From assembly GCF_044987625.1 (NCBI RefSeq), contig NZ_JBJDSB010000005.1, positions 124,001 to 188,000 on the forward strand: DNA of 64,000 nt. The letters are read 5' to 3'. Below, piece after piece: positions 29,514-38,078 of this stretch (position 1 is the first letter of the stretch; every line of letters starts with the position of its first letter). A program made the position numbers and the translations under genes. This stretch comes from Desulfobaculum sp044987625 (GTDB lineage Bacteria > Desulfobacterota > Desulfovibrionia > Desulfovibrionales > Desulfovibrionaceae). Below the pieces are notes generated by a model that was not told where the DNA came from, ran no database searches, and saw nothing but the letters and a program-made list of their open reading frames with translations.

Positions 29514-30341
29514 ATGAAAAAGACCACCCTCATTTCCCTTGTCGCGCTGTGCCTCGTTCTGATGGCTACAGCGGCCTTTGCCGGAAAGCTCGACCAGATT
29601 AAAGAGCGCGGCACCCTCATCTGCGGCGTTAAGGACGCCGTGGTGCCCTTTGGCTATGTGGACGAGGATTCCAAGCAGCTTGTGGGCATGGACATCGACA
29701 TCTGCCGCTACATTGCAAACAAGCTGGGTGTTGACCTGGAGCTGAAGCCCGTCACCTCCGCCACGCGCATCCCCATGCTGACGCAAGGCTCCATTGACAT
29801 CGCCGCCGCCACCATGACGCACAAATATTCCCGCGACGACGTCATCGACTTCTCCATCACCTATTTCATGGACGGCCAGAAAATCCTCGTGAAGCGCGGC
29901 TCCGGCATCAAGTCCGTGGCCGACCTCGCCGGCAAGAAGGTGGGCACCGCCAAAGGCTCCACCTCCGAAAAGAATATCAAGGCCGCCCAGCCCGACTGCC
30001 GCGTGGTGTCCTTTGAGGGCTACCCGCAGGCCTTCCTTGCCCTGAAGCAGGGCAAGGTTTCCGCGGTCACCACGGACTCCACCATCCTTCTCGGCCTCAA
30101 GGGCTCCGACCCCAACCCCGAGCTGTGGGACATCGTGGGTGACTACATTGCCGACGAACCCTACGGCCTCGGCCTGCCCGAGAACGATTCCGACTTCCGC
30201 GACTTTGTGAACAAGACCCTGGCCCAGATGTGGCTCTCCGGTGAGTACATGAAGGTCTACAACACGTGGTTCGGCCCGGACACCAACTACTATCTGCCCA
30301 CCACGTGGAAGATGGAAGTCTGGCCCGGCGCCAACGACTAG
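29514..30341 (+). CDS. Periplasmic amino-acid-binding protein of the ABC transporter
   Basis: This 275-residue protein has a signal peptide (MKKTTLISLVALCLVLMATA, cleavage near AFA at residue 23). The class-3 solute-binding fold starts LDQIKERGTLICGVKDAVVP, with the ligand-site pattern FGYVDEDSKQLVGMDIDICR. It resembles the PEB1/GltI group for glutamate and aspartate, but specificity cannot be read reliably. A GGAGG element precedes the ATG. A strong hairpin follows, which often raises the level of the binding-protein message over the permeases. Confidence 0.92.
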   Translation: MKKTTLISLVALCLVLMATAAFAGKLDQIKERGTLICGVKDAVVPFGYVDEDSKQLVGMDIDICRYIANKLGVDLELKPVTSATRIPMLTQGSIDIAAATMTHKYSRDDVIDFSITYFMDGQKILVKRGSGIKSVADLAGKKVGTAKGSTSEKNIKAAQPDCRVVSFEGYPQAFLALKQGKVSAVTTDSTILLGLKGSDPNPELWDIVGDYIADEPYGLGLPENDSDFRDFVNKTLAQMWLSGEYMKVYNTWFGPDTNYYLPTTWKMEVWPGAND

Positions 30342-30365
30342 ACGCCTCCCCGCACGTCTTTGACA

Positions 30366-30387
30366 GCCGGGGGCCACGGCCCCCGGC
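30366..30387 (+). repeat. Intra-operon hairpin after the binding-protein gene
   Basis: A perfect palindrome, GCCGGGGGCC and its complement around two bases, lies 25 bp after the stop at 30341 and 33 bp before the permease start. There is no U-tract, so it probably stabilises the upstream mRNA end rather than terminating fully. Confidence 0.6.
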
Positions 30388-30420
30388 ATGTTCCACCTCA
30401 CACCACGCGGAAGGAAGCCC

Positions 30421-31122
30421 GTGAACTACGATTTCAAATGGCAGCTCGTCCTGTCCGGCAAGTATGCGGACTGGCTTATTGACGGTCTGATCATGACCCT
30501 CAAAATCTCTGCCGTCTCCCTTGTCCTCTCGCTTCTGCTCGGCACCGTCATCGCGGTGATGCGGATGTCCAGAGTGCGTCCCCTCGTCTGGCTGAGCGCG
30601 GCGTACACGGAATTTTTCCGCAACACCCCGCTGCTTGTGCAGATCTACTTTTGGTATTTCGGCTCGGACCCGCTGTTTCCCGAGGCCATCAAAGGATGGC
30701 TGTACAACACGGATTTCGAGTTCGCCTCCGGCGTGATTGCGCTGACGGTGTACACCTCCGCCTTCATTGCGGAGGAAATCCGCTCCGGCGTGTTCTCCAT
30801 CCCCAAGACGCAGCTTGAAGCCTCGCGCGCGACGGGCCTGTCCTTCATTCAGGCGCAGCGCTACGTCATTTTGCCGCAGGCCTTCCGCATCATTATTCCG
30901 CCGCTCATCTCCCAAGCGTTGAATCTCATTAAGAATTCATCGCTGTGCATGACCATCGGCGTCATGGAGCTGACCTACATGGCGCGGCAGATCGAGTCGT
31001 ACACCTTCCGTGGCTTCGAGGCCTTTACGGTGTCCACGCTTATGTATCTGTGTCTGTCGCTTGTGGTCTCGCTGTGCATTACACAGTACAACCGCCGGTT
31101 CCTGAGAACCGTCAAGCATTAG
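30421..31122 (+). CDS. Amino-acid ABC transporter permease (HisM/GlnP type), first subunit
   Basis: This inner-membrane permease of 233 aa has about five membrane segments. It carries EFFRNTPLLVQIYF, typical of the polar amino-acid permease group, and the ATPase-contact loop EASRATGLSFIQAQRYVILPQA. I choose the GTG at 30421, which follows GGAAGGAAG, over an ATG eleven codons upstream that lies inside the hairpin region. It pairs with the next gene as a heterodimeric channel. Confidence 0.92.
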   Translation: MNYDFKWQLVLSGKYADWLIDGLIMTLKISAVSLVLSLLLGTVIAVMRMSRVRPLVWLSAAYTEFFRNTPLLVQIYFWYFGSDPLFPEAIKGWLYNTDFEFASGVIALTVYTSAFIAEEIRSGVFSIPKTQLEASRATGLSFIQAQRYVILPQAFRIIIPPLISQALNLIKNSSLCMTIGVMELTYMARQIESYTFRGFEAFTVSTLMYLCLSLVVSLCITQYNRRFLRTVKH

Positions 31123-31137
31123 GGAGAGCCTTCGGCA

Positions 31138-31830
31138 ATGCGTTGGGACATCGTCTGGAACAATTTCGACTACTTCCTCATCGGCGCCTACCCGGAAGGT
31201 CCTCTGGGTGGGCTGGCCATGAGCATACTGCTGGCCCTTGGCGGCATATTCGGCGCGTTTTGGCTGGGGCTTGGCGCCGGCCTGATGCGCATGTCGCGCA
31301 AGCGCTGGGTGCGCATCCCCGCCATGATCTATATTGAAGTCATGCGCGGCACGCCGCTGCTTATGCTCATCTTCTGGTTCTATTTTCTGGCGCCGGTGGT
31401 GCTGGGGCACCCCATCCCCTCCACCCAAAGCTCCCTTGTGGCGTTTATCGTCTTCACCGGCGCCTATGTGGCGGAAATCGTCCGCGCCGGAGTTGAAGCC
31501 CTGCCCACGGGACAAATGGAAGCCGCGCGCGGCACCGGCCTGTCGCACTTTCAGGCCATGACCTACGTCATCCTGCCGCAGGCGCTGCGCAATATGATTC
31601 CCTCCTTCGTCAACCAGTTTGTCAGCCTGACTAAGGACACCTCGCTGGCGTCCATCATCGGTGTGCCGGAGCTGATGCTCGCCGCCGACCAGGTGAACAA
31701 CCGCGTTCTGGTGGCGCCTATGGAAATCTTTGTCACCATCTTGGTGCTGTACTTCATCATCTGCTACATCCTCACCTCGATAAGCCGCCGGCTGGAACGC
31801 CAGCTATCGCGATATCAGGCGCGCGGGTAA
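31138..31830 (+). CDS. Amino-acid ABC transporter permease, second subunit
   Basis: This 230-residue permease is paralogous to the preceding one, with EVMRGTPLLMLIFWFYF and the coupling loop EAARGTGLSHFQAMTYVILPQA. It lies 15 bp downstream with a GGGAG element in between. A strong terminator follows at 31857, so the transporter operon ends here. Confidence 0.92.
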   Translation: MRWDIVWNNFDYFLIGAYPEGPLGGLAMSILLALGGIFGAFWLGLGAGLMRMSRKRWVRIPAMIYIEVMRGTPLLMLIFWFYFLAPVVLGHPIPSTQSSLVAFIVFTGAYVAEIVRAGVEALPTGQMEAARGTGLSHFQAMTYVILPQALRNMIPSFVNQFVSLTKDTSLASIIGVPELMLAADQVNNRVLVAPMEIFVTILVLYFIICYILTSISRRLERQLSRYQARG

Positions 31831-31856
31831 GCTAGCACCCACCCGCATGTGCGCCG

Positions 31857-31894
31857 CCCCGCCGGAGAAAGGGACTCCGGCGGGGCTTTTTTTT
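31857..31894 (+). terminator. Terminator of the amino-acid ABC operon
   Basis: The 11-bp stem CCCCGCCGGAG/CTCCGGCGGGG has loop AAAGGGA and is followed by C and eight T residues. It lies 27 bp after the permease stop. Confidence 0.95.
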
Positions 31895-32179
31895 ACGCTG
31901 CTGCACCACCACGCCACCGCCACGGCGCGATGTACAAACGCCACCCACAACGCAAAACGCTATCCATCAGCCTTTTCAGGAAAATGCTATTGCAGGCGCA
32001 CGCCACATGCGGTACATCTTGAAGGCATCGGCTGTTACGGTAGTGCCACAACTTCAGATTCATGGCGGAAGTTCTCGCGTGCAACAGGTCAGCCCCAGCT
32101 TGCCGAAGTTTTAGGGTAATCCTCCCCGGAGGATTGCCCTTTTTTGTTTGCGCGCCTTCCAGCCAGAGGTAAGTAAGCC
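31895..32179 (+). other. Leader region of the oor operon
   Basis: About 285 bp lie between the upstream terminator and oorD. No conserved gene is seen, and no T-box, TPP or other riboswitch motif I recognise. The promoter of oorDABC should lie here. The terminator-like hairpin at 32114-32145 would interrupt any transcript starting further up. Confidence 0.45.
32114..32145 (+). terminator. Terminator-like hairpin 34 bp upstream of oorD (possible attenuator)
   Basis: The stem GGGTAATCCTCC/GGAGGATTGCCC (one T-G wobble) is followed directly by six T residues and then GTTTG. It is a complete intrinsic terminator placed upstream of a gene start. Either a short transcript ends here or read-through is regulated. 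Confidence 0.75.
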
Positions 32180-32434
32180 ATGGCAAAAACAAAAGGACAG
32201 ACCACCATCACCGTGTACCCGGACTGGTGCAAGGTGTGTGGTCTTTGTGTCGCCTTCTGCCCCGCAAACGTTCTGGAGCTGGACCCGGTTGCCGGGTGCG
32301 CAGTTCCCGTGCGCGAGGAGGAATGCATCAACTGCGGCTTCTGCGAACTCCACTGTCCGGACTTCGCCATCGTCGTCACGCCAAAGCGCACAAAGGGCGC
32401 CCAGCCCGCCGAGGACGAAGGAGATAAGTCATGA
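32180..32434 (+). CDS. oorD: 2-oxoglutarate:ferredoxin oxidoreductase, delta (ferredoxin) subunit
   Basis: This 84-aa 2x[4Fe-4S] ferredoxin-like subunit has the Cys motifs CKVCGLCVAFCP and CINCGFCELHCP at about residues 17-28 and 49-60. It passes electrons from the catalytic subunits to external ferredoxin. Gene order (ferredoxin, alpha, beta, gamma) matches OorDABC of Campylobacter and Helicobacter. The stop overlaps the start of oorA by 4 bp. The C-terminal tail is acidic. Confidence 0.9.
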   Translation: MAKTKGQTTITVYPDWCKVCGLCVAFCPANVLELDPVAGCAVPVREEECINCGFCELHCPDFAIVVTPKRTKGAQPAEDEGDKS

Positions 32435-33579
32435 CCACATCCTACAGCGAAAGCCGGGAAATCTTCGCCCTCGGGGCCGAGGCCGTCGTGGAGGGCGCGC
32501 TTCTGGCCGGGTGCAGCTATTACGGGGGCTACCCCATCACCCCATCCTCCGAGATTATGGAAGGCATGGCCGCCCGCCTGCCGCACACGGATGACGGCGT
32601 CTTCATGCAGATGGAGGACGAAATTGCCAGCATAGGCTCCGTCATTGGCGCATCCCTTGCCGGACGCAAGGCCATGACCGCCACCTCTGGCCCCGGATTC
32701 TCGCTGATGCAGGAGCTTATCGGCTTTGGCTGCATGGCGGAGGTCCCCTTTGTGCTCGTCAACGTCATGCGCGGCGGCCCCAGTACGGGCCTGCCCACCA
32801 GCCCCGCACAGGGCGACGTGCAGCAGGCGCGCTGGGGCACCCACGGCGACCACTCCATCATCGTCCTCTCCGCCTCGGACGTGCAGGAATGCCTGCACAT
32901 GACGCTGAAGGCCTTCAACTTTGCCGAACGCTACCGCATCCCCGTCATCCTGCTCATAGACGAAGTCACCGCCCACACGCGGGAGAAAATCACCGTCCCC
33001 GCCACCACGGATGTGGAAGTCATCTCGCGCCTGCAACCGTCCATGCCGCCGGAGTGGTACAAACCCTTTGAGGAAACCGTGCGCGGCGTGCCGCCCATGC
33101 CCCCGGTGGGTAGCGGCTACCGCTTCCACGTCACCGGCCTCATGCACGACGACAAGGGCTTCCCCACCTCCAAGCCCGACGAGGTTGTGCAGGCCCTTGA
33201 ACGCCAATTCCGCAAAGTGGACCAGTTCTTCTTTGATATTCAGGTCACGGAGGAGGTGCTGTGCGAGGACGCGGACACCGTCGTTGTCGCCTACGGCAGC
33301 GTGGCGCGCTCGGCGCACCTTGCCGTCACACAGGCGCGCGAGGAAGGCATCCGGGCAGGCCTCCTCAAGCTGGGAACCCTCTTCCCCTTCCCGCGCTCCG
33401 CAACCGAACACCAAATGCGCACCTGCAAACGCATTATCGTCCCGGAGATGAACATGGGGCAGATTTCGCGCGAGGTGAAACGCGTGAACAACGGGCGCGT
33501 GGACGTCGCCACCATCAACCGCATCGACGGCAGCATCATCACCCCCGCCCAGATACTCGACAAGCTGAGGAAGGGATAA
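32431..33579 (+). CDS. oorA: 2-oxoacid:ferredoxin oxidoreductase, alpha subunit
   Basis: The 382-residue alpha subunit begins the catalytic fold with VVEGALLAGCSYYGGYPITPSSEI, the typical pyrimidine-binding start, and carries the conserved block GPSTGLPTSPAQGDVQQARWGTHGD cut here for brevity to its core GLPTSPAQGD near residue 120. The C-terminal transketolase-like domain ends with IIVPEMNMGQ. The separate gamma subunit and the length indicate a four-subunit KOR/VOR-type enzyme. 2-Oxoglutarate is the likely substrate, giving succinyl-CoA for an incomplete TCA cycle; branched-chain 2-oxoacids remain possible. Confidence 0.9.
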   Translation: MTTSYSESREIFALGAEAVVEGALLAGCSYYGGYPITPSSEIMEGMAARLPHTDDGVFMQMEDEIASIGSVIGASLAGRKAMTATSGPGFSLMQELIGFGCMAEVPFVLVNVMRGGPSTGLPTSPAQGDVQQARWGTHGDHSIIVLSASDVQECLHMTLKAFNFAERYRIPVILLIDEVTAHTREKITVPATTDVEVISRLQPSMPPEWYKPFEETVRGVPPMPPVGSGYRFHVTGLMHDDKGFPTSKPDEVVQALERQFRKVDQFFFDIQVTEEVLCEDADTVVVAYGSVARSAHLAVTQAREEGIRAGLLKLGTLFPFPRSATEHQMRTCKRIIVPEMNMGQISREVKRVNNGRVDVATINRIDGSIITPAQILDKLRKG

Positions 33580-33583
33580 CGCC

Positions 33584-34417
33584 ATGGCCGAAGTAACCCA
33601 ACTCATCCATCACTACCTGCGCCACGACAAGAAATTCCCCCACGTCTTCTGTGCGGGATGCGGCCACGGCATCGTGCTTGGCTCGCTCATCCGCAGCGTG
33701 CACGGCCTTGGCATCGGCAAGGACGACGTCACCCTCGTGGCTGGCATTGGCTGTTCCGGCCGTATGGCCGTGTATGTGGACTTCAACACCGTCCACGCCG
33801 TGCACGGGCGCGCCATTCCCCTCGCCACCGGCATCAAGATGTGCAAGCCGGACATGAACGTCATCGTCATCACGGGCGACGGCGACGCCATGTCCATCGG
33901 CGGCAACCACTTCATCCACGCCGCGCGGCGCAACATCGGCCTGACCGTGCTGGTGCTCAACAACTTCATCTACGGCATGACCGGCGGGCAGTGCTCGCCC
34001 ACCACGCCCATGGAAAGCTGGACCACCACCTCGCCGTACGGCGCGCTGGAAAAGTCCTTCGACGTTGTGGACATGGCCGCCGCGGCCGGGGCAAGCTATG
34101 TGGCGCGCGGGACGGTGTTTCATGTGAACATGCTGGACCGCCTCATCAAAACCGCCATCACCCGCAAGGGCTTCAACGTGGTGGAAGTCATGACGCCCTG
34201 CCATACCCAGTTTGGCCGCAAAAACGCGTACAAGACCCCGGTGGACATGTACAAATGGCTCAAAAAGAACGCCGTGAAGCGCGAGTCCTACGACAAGCTG
34301 AAGCCCGAAGAGGCCGCAAAGCGTATCCCCATCGGCGTCTTTGCCGAGCGCGACGAAACACCCCTTGAAGACCGCTACGCCGACATGCGCGCAAGCCTCA
34401 GGAGGACAAAGGCATGA
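33584..34417 (+). CDS. oorB: 2-oxoacid:ferredoxin oxidoreductase, beta (TPP-binding) subunit
   Basis: This 277-aa beta subunit binds thiamine diphosphate through GDGDAMSIGGNH (starting near residue 100) followed by NNFIYGMTGGQ. The N-terminal Cys motif CAGCGHG near residue 25 is conserved in the family. It oxidatively decarboxylates the 2-oxoacid with the alpha subunit. It starts 4 bp after oorA and overlaps oorC by 4 bp, so the four genes form a tightly coupled operon. Confidence 0.92.
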   Translation: MAEVTQLIHHYLRHDKKFPHVFCAGCGHGIVLGSLIRSVHGLGIGKDDVTLVAGIGCSGRMAVYVDFNTVHAVHGRAIPLATGIKMCKPDMNVIVITGDGDAMSIGGNHFIHAARRNIGLTVLVLNNFIYGMTGGQCSPTTPMESWTTTSPYGALEKSFDVVDMAAAAGASYVARGTVFHVNMLDRLIKTAITRKGFNVVEVMTPCHTQFGRKNAYKTPVDMYKWLKKNAVKRESYDKLKPEEAAKRIPIGVFAERDETPLEDRYADMRASLRRTKA

Positions 34418-35049
34418 CCACCCAAAGCCTCGACAGATTCGAGATATGCCTCTCCGGCCTTGGCGGTCAGGGCGTGTTGACCCTTGGCAAAGTGATGGGG
34501 CAGGCCCTCGCCCTTGGGCACGACTACTTCGTCACCCAAACCCAAAGCTACGGACCCGAAGCGCGCGGCGGGGCCAGCCGCACGGACCTTGTTATCAGCT
34601 CCAGCCCCATCAGCTACCCAAAGACGGACAAAATTGACCTGCTGGTCGCCCTGTCGCAGGAGGCGTGCAACAAGTACTACCACCTGCTCAAGCCCAGCAG
34701 CGTCCTTTTGGTGAACACCACGCTGGTGAAGCAGATTCCCACCAATCAGTACATCGGCCTGCCCTTCACCACCATGGCGCAGGATGACCTTGGGCTGGTG
34801 CAGGCCATGAACACCATCGTCCTTGGCACCTGCTCATTCCTCCTGCCCTTCGCCGACCCCGAACGCATGAAGGACAGCCTGCGCCAAGCCCTGCCCGCCA
34901 AAATCATCGACATCAACATCAAAGCCTTCGACATGGGGTACGACACGGCGAAAAAAACCTTCAAAACGCCCCCGGATTTGTGGGCGCCACCTGCTGAAGA
35001 ACCACCCGCAAAGCCCAAAAAGAAAACCACTCGCAAAAAGAAATCCTGA
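34414..35049 (+). CDS. oorC: 2-oxoacid:ferredoxin oxidoreductase, gamma subunit
   Basis: The gamma subunit is 211 aa, with the CoA-domain start LSGLGGQGVLTLGKVMGQAL and the block QSYGPEARGGASRTDLVIS. The last ~20 residues form an unusual Pro/Lys-rich tail ending KKKTTRKKKS, absent from most family members. An AGGAGG element precedes the ATG inside oorB. A long hairpin follows 60 bp downstream. Confidence 0.92.
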   Translation: MTTQSLDRFEICLSGLGGQGVLTLGKVMGQALALGHDYFVTQTQSYGPEARGGASRTDLVISSSPISYPKTDKIDLLVALSQEACNKYYHLLKPSSVLLVNTTLVKQIPTNQYIGLPFTTMAQDDLGLVQAMNTIVLGTCSFLLPFADPERMKDSLRQALPAKIIDINIKAFDMGYDTAKKTFKTPPDLWAPPAEEPPAKPKKKTTRKKKS

Positions 35050-35104
35050 CGGCAGGGCGCGGAAAGCGCCGCCACGCCCCTGCCCCAACTCCCCGTTTTG
35101 CATG

Positions 35105-35150
35105 GAAAAAGCCGCCCCAAAACCGAAAGATTTTGGGGCGGCTTGCGTTT
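35105..35150 (+). terminator. Terminator after oorC
   Basis: A perfect 14-bp stem AAGCCGCCCCAAAA/TTTTGGGGCGGCTT has an 8-base loop. The plus-strand tail is only GCGTTT, whereas the minus strand has a clean U5. It ends oorDABC at least partly and could also stop antisense transcripts. Confidence 0.7.
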
Positions 35151-35179
35151 CGCGTTCAAAGGAGTACAACATTCGGGCC

Positions 35180-36019
35180 ATGTTGTACGATGTTCATACC
35201 CACGCATTCCATCCGAAAATAGTTCACAAGGTCCTCGACCAACTGTCCGACCACTACGGCCTCCCCGCCACCGGCACCGGCGTTGCGGGGGACCTCATCG
35301 ACCGCATCCACCGGGCGGGTATAGACCGCGCCGTGGTCCACACCGCCGCCACCTCGCCGGATCAGGTCATCCCGGCCAACAACTGGGCTATCGACCTGAA
35401 CCAGCGCTATGACGAGCTTATCGGCTTCGGCAGCATCCATCCCGGTTTCGACCGGTGGGAATGGTCCCTCGACAGACTGGAGCAGGCTGGCATCTGCGGC
35501 ATTAAGCTGCACCCGGACTTTCAGGGCTACGCCATGGACGACCCGGCAATGATGCCCATTTACGAAGCCATGTCCGGCCGCTTTGTCGTCATGATTCACA
35601 TCGGCGACAGGGAGCCGCCCGGCTCCAACCCCACCGACCCCTACAAGGTGAAGCGCCTGCACGAGCAGTTCCCGGACCTGCAGATTATCGCCGCCCACAT
35701 GGGCGGCTTCATGCACTGGAAATGGGTGCTGGACGGGCTGGCAGGGACGGATATCTATATTGATACCTCCAGCACGCTCAGCCTCATCGACGACGCCACG
35801 CTGCATGAAATCGTCCGCCGCCACCCGCGCGAGCGCATCCTGTTCGGCAGCGACTACCCACTGTTTGATCCGGGAGCCGAAATGGCCGAGCTGCAGCGGC
35901 GTTTGCGCTTTACTGACGCCGAGTTAGAGCAGGTTATGAGCAACGCCCATACCCTCTTTTGCACACGCAATCGGGTAGGAAACGGGCAACGCCTTGAGAA
36001 TATTGTCCAAAAGATGTAA
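35180..36019 (+). CDS. Amidohydrolase-family TIM-barrel protein
   Basis: This 279-aa metal-dependent hydrolase of the amidohydrolase-2 group has metal ligands HTHAFHP (residues 6-12), the HxD-type strand KLHPDF near 113, AAHMGG near 172 and GSDYP near 231. Members include decarboxylases and lactonases as well as hydrolases, so no substrate is assigned. I start at MLYDVHTH; the AAAGGAG upstream is 15 bases away, longer than ideal, but the upstream codons lie in the terminator and have no family match. Confidence 0.85.
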   Translation: MLYDVHTHAFHPKIVHKVLDQLSDHYGLPATGTGVAGDLIDRIHRAGIDRAVVHTAATSPDQVIPANNWAIDLNQRYDELIGFGSIHPGFDRWEWSLDRLEQAGICGIKLHPDFQGYAMDDPAMMPIYEAMSGRFVVMIHIGDREPPGSNPTDPYKVKRLHEQFPDLQIIAAHMGGFMHWKWVLDGLAGTDIYIDTSSTLSLIDDATLHEIVRRHPRERILFGSDYPLFDPGAEMAELQRRLRFTDAELEQVMSNAHTLFCTRNRVGNGQRLENIVQKM

Positions 36020-36177
36020 GACGACTCTACCGCTTCCATCTTTTCGGCACGGGCCAGTGTTGCAACGCACCCCCCCATCGCGTTTTCGCCAACACCCCGC
36101 TGCCTTTCATTCATCTCTTACACGTGGAGCCTCCTATCGTAATATCCAAGGCCCGCATAACAACACGTTAGGAAACG

Positions 36178-37509
36178 ATGTCAAAGAAACGCTTACATAC
36201 CATATCCATAATTCTGCTGACCATGGAGCATGCCGCAGACCGGGTCAACGAGGCGTGGTCGAGGCGAATGAGCGCACGAGACATCGAGCTTTCCCCCGAG
36301 GAATTGAACGACGTCGGTGACAGGCTACGCGTCTGCCTTTCGGACTGCGTTGTCGCTTTCAGTGCCCGCCGCGACCGCGCGGCTGATGACAAAAACTTCC
36401 GCCGCTGTGCAGATAACATGTGGCCCGTGCTGGACAGCCTGCCGCCCCTTGGCGACGGCTCCGCCGCCCCGCTTTTGGGGTTGAAGGAATACGTCCGCAC
36501 CCTTGGCCACGAAATCGTCTCCGCCGAGGAATCGGCAGAACGCGCCCTGGACGCCGTCATGGACCTGCGCTGGGTGGCCGATGCCGTGGAGGAAGTTCTT
36601 TACGGTAAAGCCGACACCGAAGCCACAGACGACTCCTTCCTTGCCCAGCCGGAACTGCTGGCCGCCGCGCCGGAACGGCTGAACGACCCGTCCCTTGACG
36701 ACGGGGAAAAATTCTTTCTGAGCCTGTTCCAAACCTCGCTCCAGGCGATTCTCATCGCCAACGACAACCTGCGCATTGTGGCGGCCAACAACACCGCCCT
36801 TGAAATGTGGGGCACCGAGCTGGACGAACTGCTGGAGCACCCCGTACCCGACATTGTGGCAGGCGGCGACCGCGGCGCACTGGTCAGCAAGCTGGACAGC
36901 TTGCAGGACGGCGTTTTCTCGGAGCTGAGTGCAACGGGAAAGCGCATCGACGGCGAAATGTTCCCCCTTGTGCTGACCATCGGCCGGGTGGACCTCGACG
37001 ACGGCAACTACTTTCCCATCACCGCCCACGACGTGAGCGAAACACAGGAGCTGGAGCGCGAACTCAATCAGGAACGCGCCCACGTGCAGGAGATGGCCGT
37101 CACCCTCAAGCACGTGCTCCGCGCCTCCGCCGACGAGAAGAAAAAGTTCCAGCAGCAATGGGCGCAAGAGGTGGAAACCCGCGTCATTCCCGCACTCGGG
37201 CACATCGCCAACGAGTCGAGCCGCTCCGTACGCAAGGGCTATCAGACCGTCCTTGAGGACCGGCTGGAAGACATGACCAAAGGCACGGAGAACGGCCTGA
37301 GCGGCCAGTTCCTCAAGCTGACCCCCACGGAGCTGGAGGTCTGCCGCATGATCCGCGCCGGGCACACCACCAAGGAAATCTCCGAGCTTTTGCACTCCGC
37401 GCACGACACGGTCCAAACCCACCGCAAAAACATCCGCCGCAAACTGGACCTGCGCGGCAAGAAGGTGTCGCTCTACACCTTCCTCAATAGCAAAGACGTG
37501 CAAATGTAG
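36178..37509 (+). CDS. PAS-domain LuxR-type transcriptional regulator
   Basis: This 443-aa regulator has an uncharacterised helical N-terminal region (1-180), one PAS domain at about 185-285 (QTSLQAILIANDNLRIVAAN), a coiled-coil linker (285-340) and a C-terminal LuxR helix-turn-helix (LTPTELEVCRMIRAGHTTKEIS and the following recognition helix, about 380-435). It has no receiver domain, so it is probably controlled by a PAS ligand or protein contact. AGGAAACG precedes the ATG. The next genes on the strand are the Nif11 protein and proVWX, which it may regulate (inference). Confidence 0.85.
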   Translation: MSKKRLHTISIILLTMEHAADRVNEAWSRRMSARDIELSPEELNDVGDRLRVCLSDCVVAFSARRDRAADDKNFRRCADNMWPVLDSLPPLGDGSAAPLLGLKEYVRTLGHEIVSAEESAERALDAVMDLRWVADAVEEVLYGKADTEATDDSFLAQPELLAAAPERLNDPSLDDGEKFFLSLFQTSLQAILIANDNLRIVAANNTALEMWGTELDELLEHPVPDIVAGGDRGALVSKLDSLQDGVFSELSATGKRIDGEMFPLVLTIGRVDLDDGNYFPITAHDVSETQELERELNQERAHVQEMAVTLKHVLRASADEKKKFQQQWAQEVETRVIPALGHIANESSRSVRKGYQTVLEDRLEDMTKGTENGLSGQFLKLTPTELEVCRMIRAGHTTKEISELLHSAHDTVQTHRKNIRRKLDLRGKKVSLYTFLNSKDVQM

Positions 37510-37511
37510 TT

Positions 37512-37529
37512 GGGTATGCAATAATACCC
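37512..37529 (+). repeat. Short hairpin GGGTAT/ATACCC after the LuxR regulator gene
   Basis: A 6-bp stem with a 6-base loop GCAATA starts two bases after the stop and is followed by GCTTTAT. The same GGGTAT/ATACCC unit recurs as the palindrome GGGTATACCC at 37918-37927. It could be a weak terminator or a protein-binding site. Confidence 0.45.
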
Positions 37530-37690
37530 GCTTTATCCCTCACACATCCCCTTTCTTCTTTTCCTCGTCTGCATGAAGGTAAGCGCCGAACATGAGGCAG
37601 GGGCATCCGGGAATCTTCTCCCGGTTTTCCCTGCCATTCATGCGGCCTAACAAAGCGCCCCGTATGGGCGCGCCAGACTCCGCCGCAGTC

Positions 37691-37703
37691 ATGGTTTAAC
37701 CAT
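37691..37703 (+). promoter_or_regulatory. Palindrome upstream of the Nif11 gene
   Basis: ATGGTT-T-AACCAT is a perfect 13-bp inverted repeat lying just before the AAGGAG ribosome-binding site of the gene at 37719. It could be an operator or a small mRNA hairpin that limits translation. Confidence 0.4.
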
Positions 37704-37718
37704 AGAGAAGGAGAATGC

Positions 37719-37904
37719 ATGTCCGAGGAGAGTGTGTACGCTTTTTTGGAATGGCTGAAGGATAGGGACGACCTCCTGAACCAAATGCGCACCATGCGCG
37801 CCCAAGAAATCGTCGACATAGCCAAGGACCACCATTTTCACTTCACCGCGGCAGAGCTCGTCTCTATCATCCGAGAACGGCTGGACGCCATGGAAAACAG
37901 GTAG
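37719..37904 (+). CDS. Nif11-domain small protein
   Basis: This 61-aa helical protein matches the Nif11 pattern: MSEESVYAFLEWLKDRDDLL, then EIVDIAKDHHFHFTAAEL. The domain is found in nitrogen-fixation gene neighbourhoods and as the leader part of some ribosomally made peptide natural products. There is no GG cleavage motif and no core peptide here, so it looks like a stand-alone Nif11 domain. The ribosome-binding site AAGGAG is excellent. It lies between a PAS-LuxR regulator and proVWX, with no peptide-modifying enzyme visible nearby. Confidence 0.8.
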   Translation: MSEESVYAFLEWLKDRDDLLNQMRTMRAQEIVDIAKDHHFHFTAAELVSIIRERLDAMENR

Positions 37905-37917
37905 ACACACTGAGGCC

Positions 37918-37927
37918 GGGTATACCC
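37918..37927 (+). promoter_or_regulatory. GGGTATACCC palindrome between the Nif11 gene and proV
   Basis: A perfect 10-bp palindrome lies 14 bp after the Nif11 stop and is followed by another half-site CATACCC. Together with the hairpin at 37512 it makes a repeated GGGTAT motif around the small gene. Confidence 0.35.
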
Positions 37928-38050
37928 ACATACCCAATACTTCCCCTTTTCTACCCCTTTTCACTTCCAGGCAGTTCAGTAGTCTTTAGTGCGGCCACAT
38001 AGAGGGCTTCATCCTCATAACATCAGGGCCGTTACAGTACTTATTCACCG

Positions 38051-38078
38051 GGGTCTACATACATTACAGGTTAGACCC
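38051..38078 (+). promoter_or_regulatory. Hairpin in the proV leader
   Basis: GGGTCTA and TAGACCC form a 7-bp stem around a 14-base loop, 36 bp before the proV start. It may be an mRNA leader structure or an operator. No osmotic-control element is known to me with this sequence. Confidence 0.4.
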
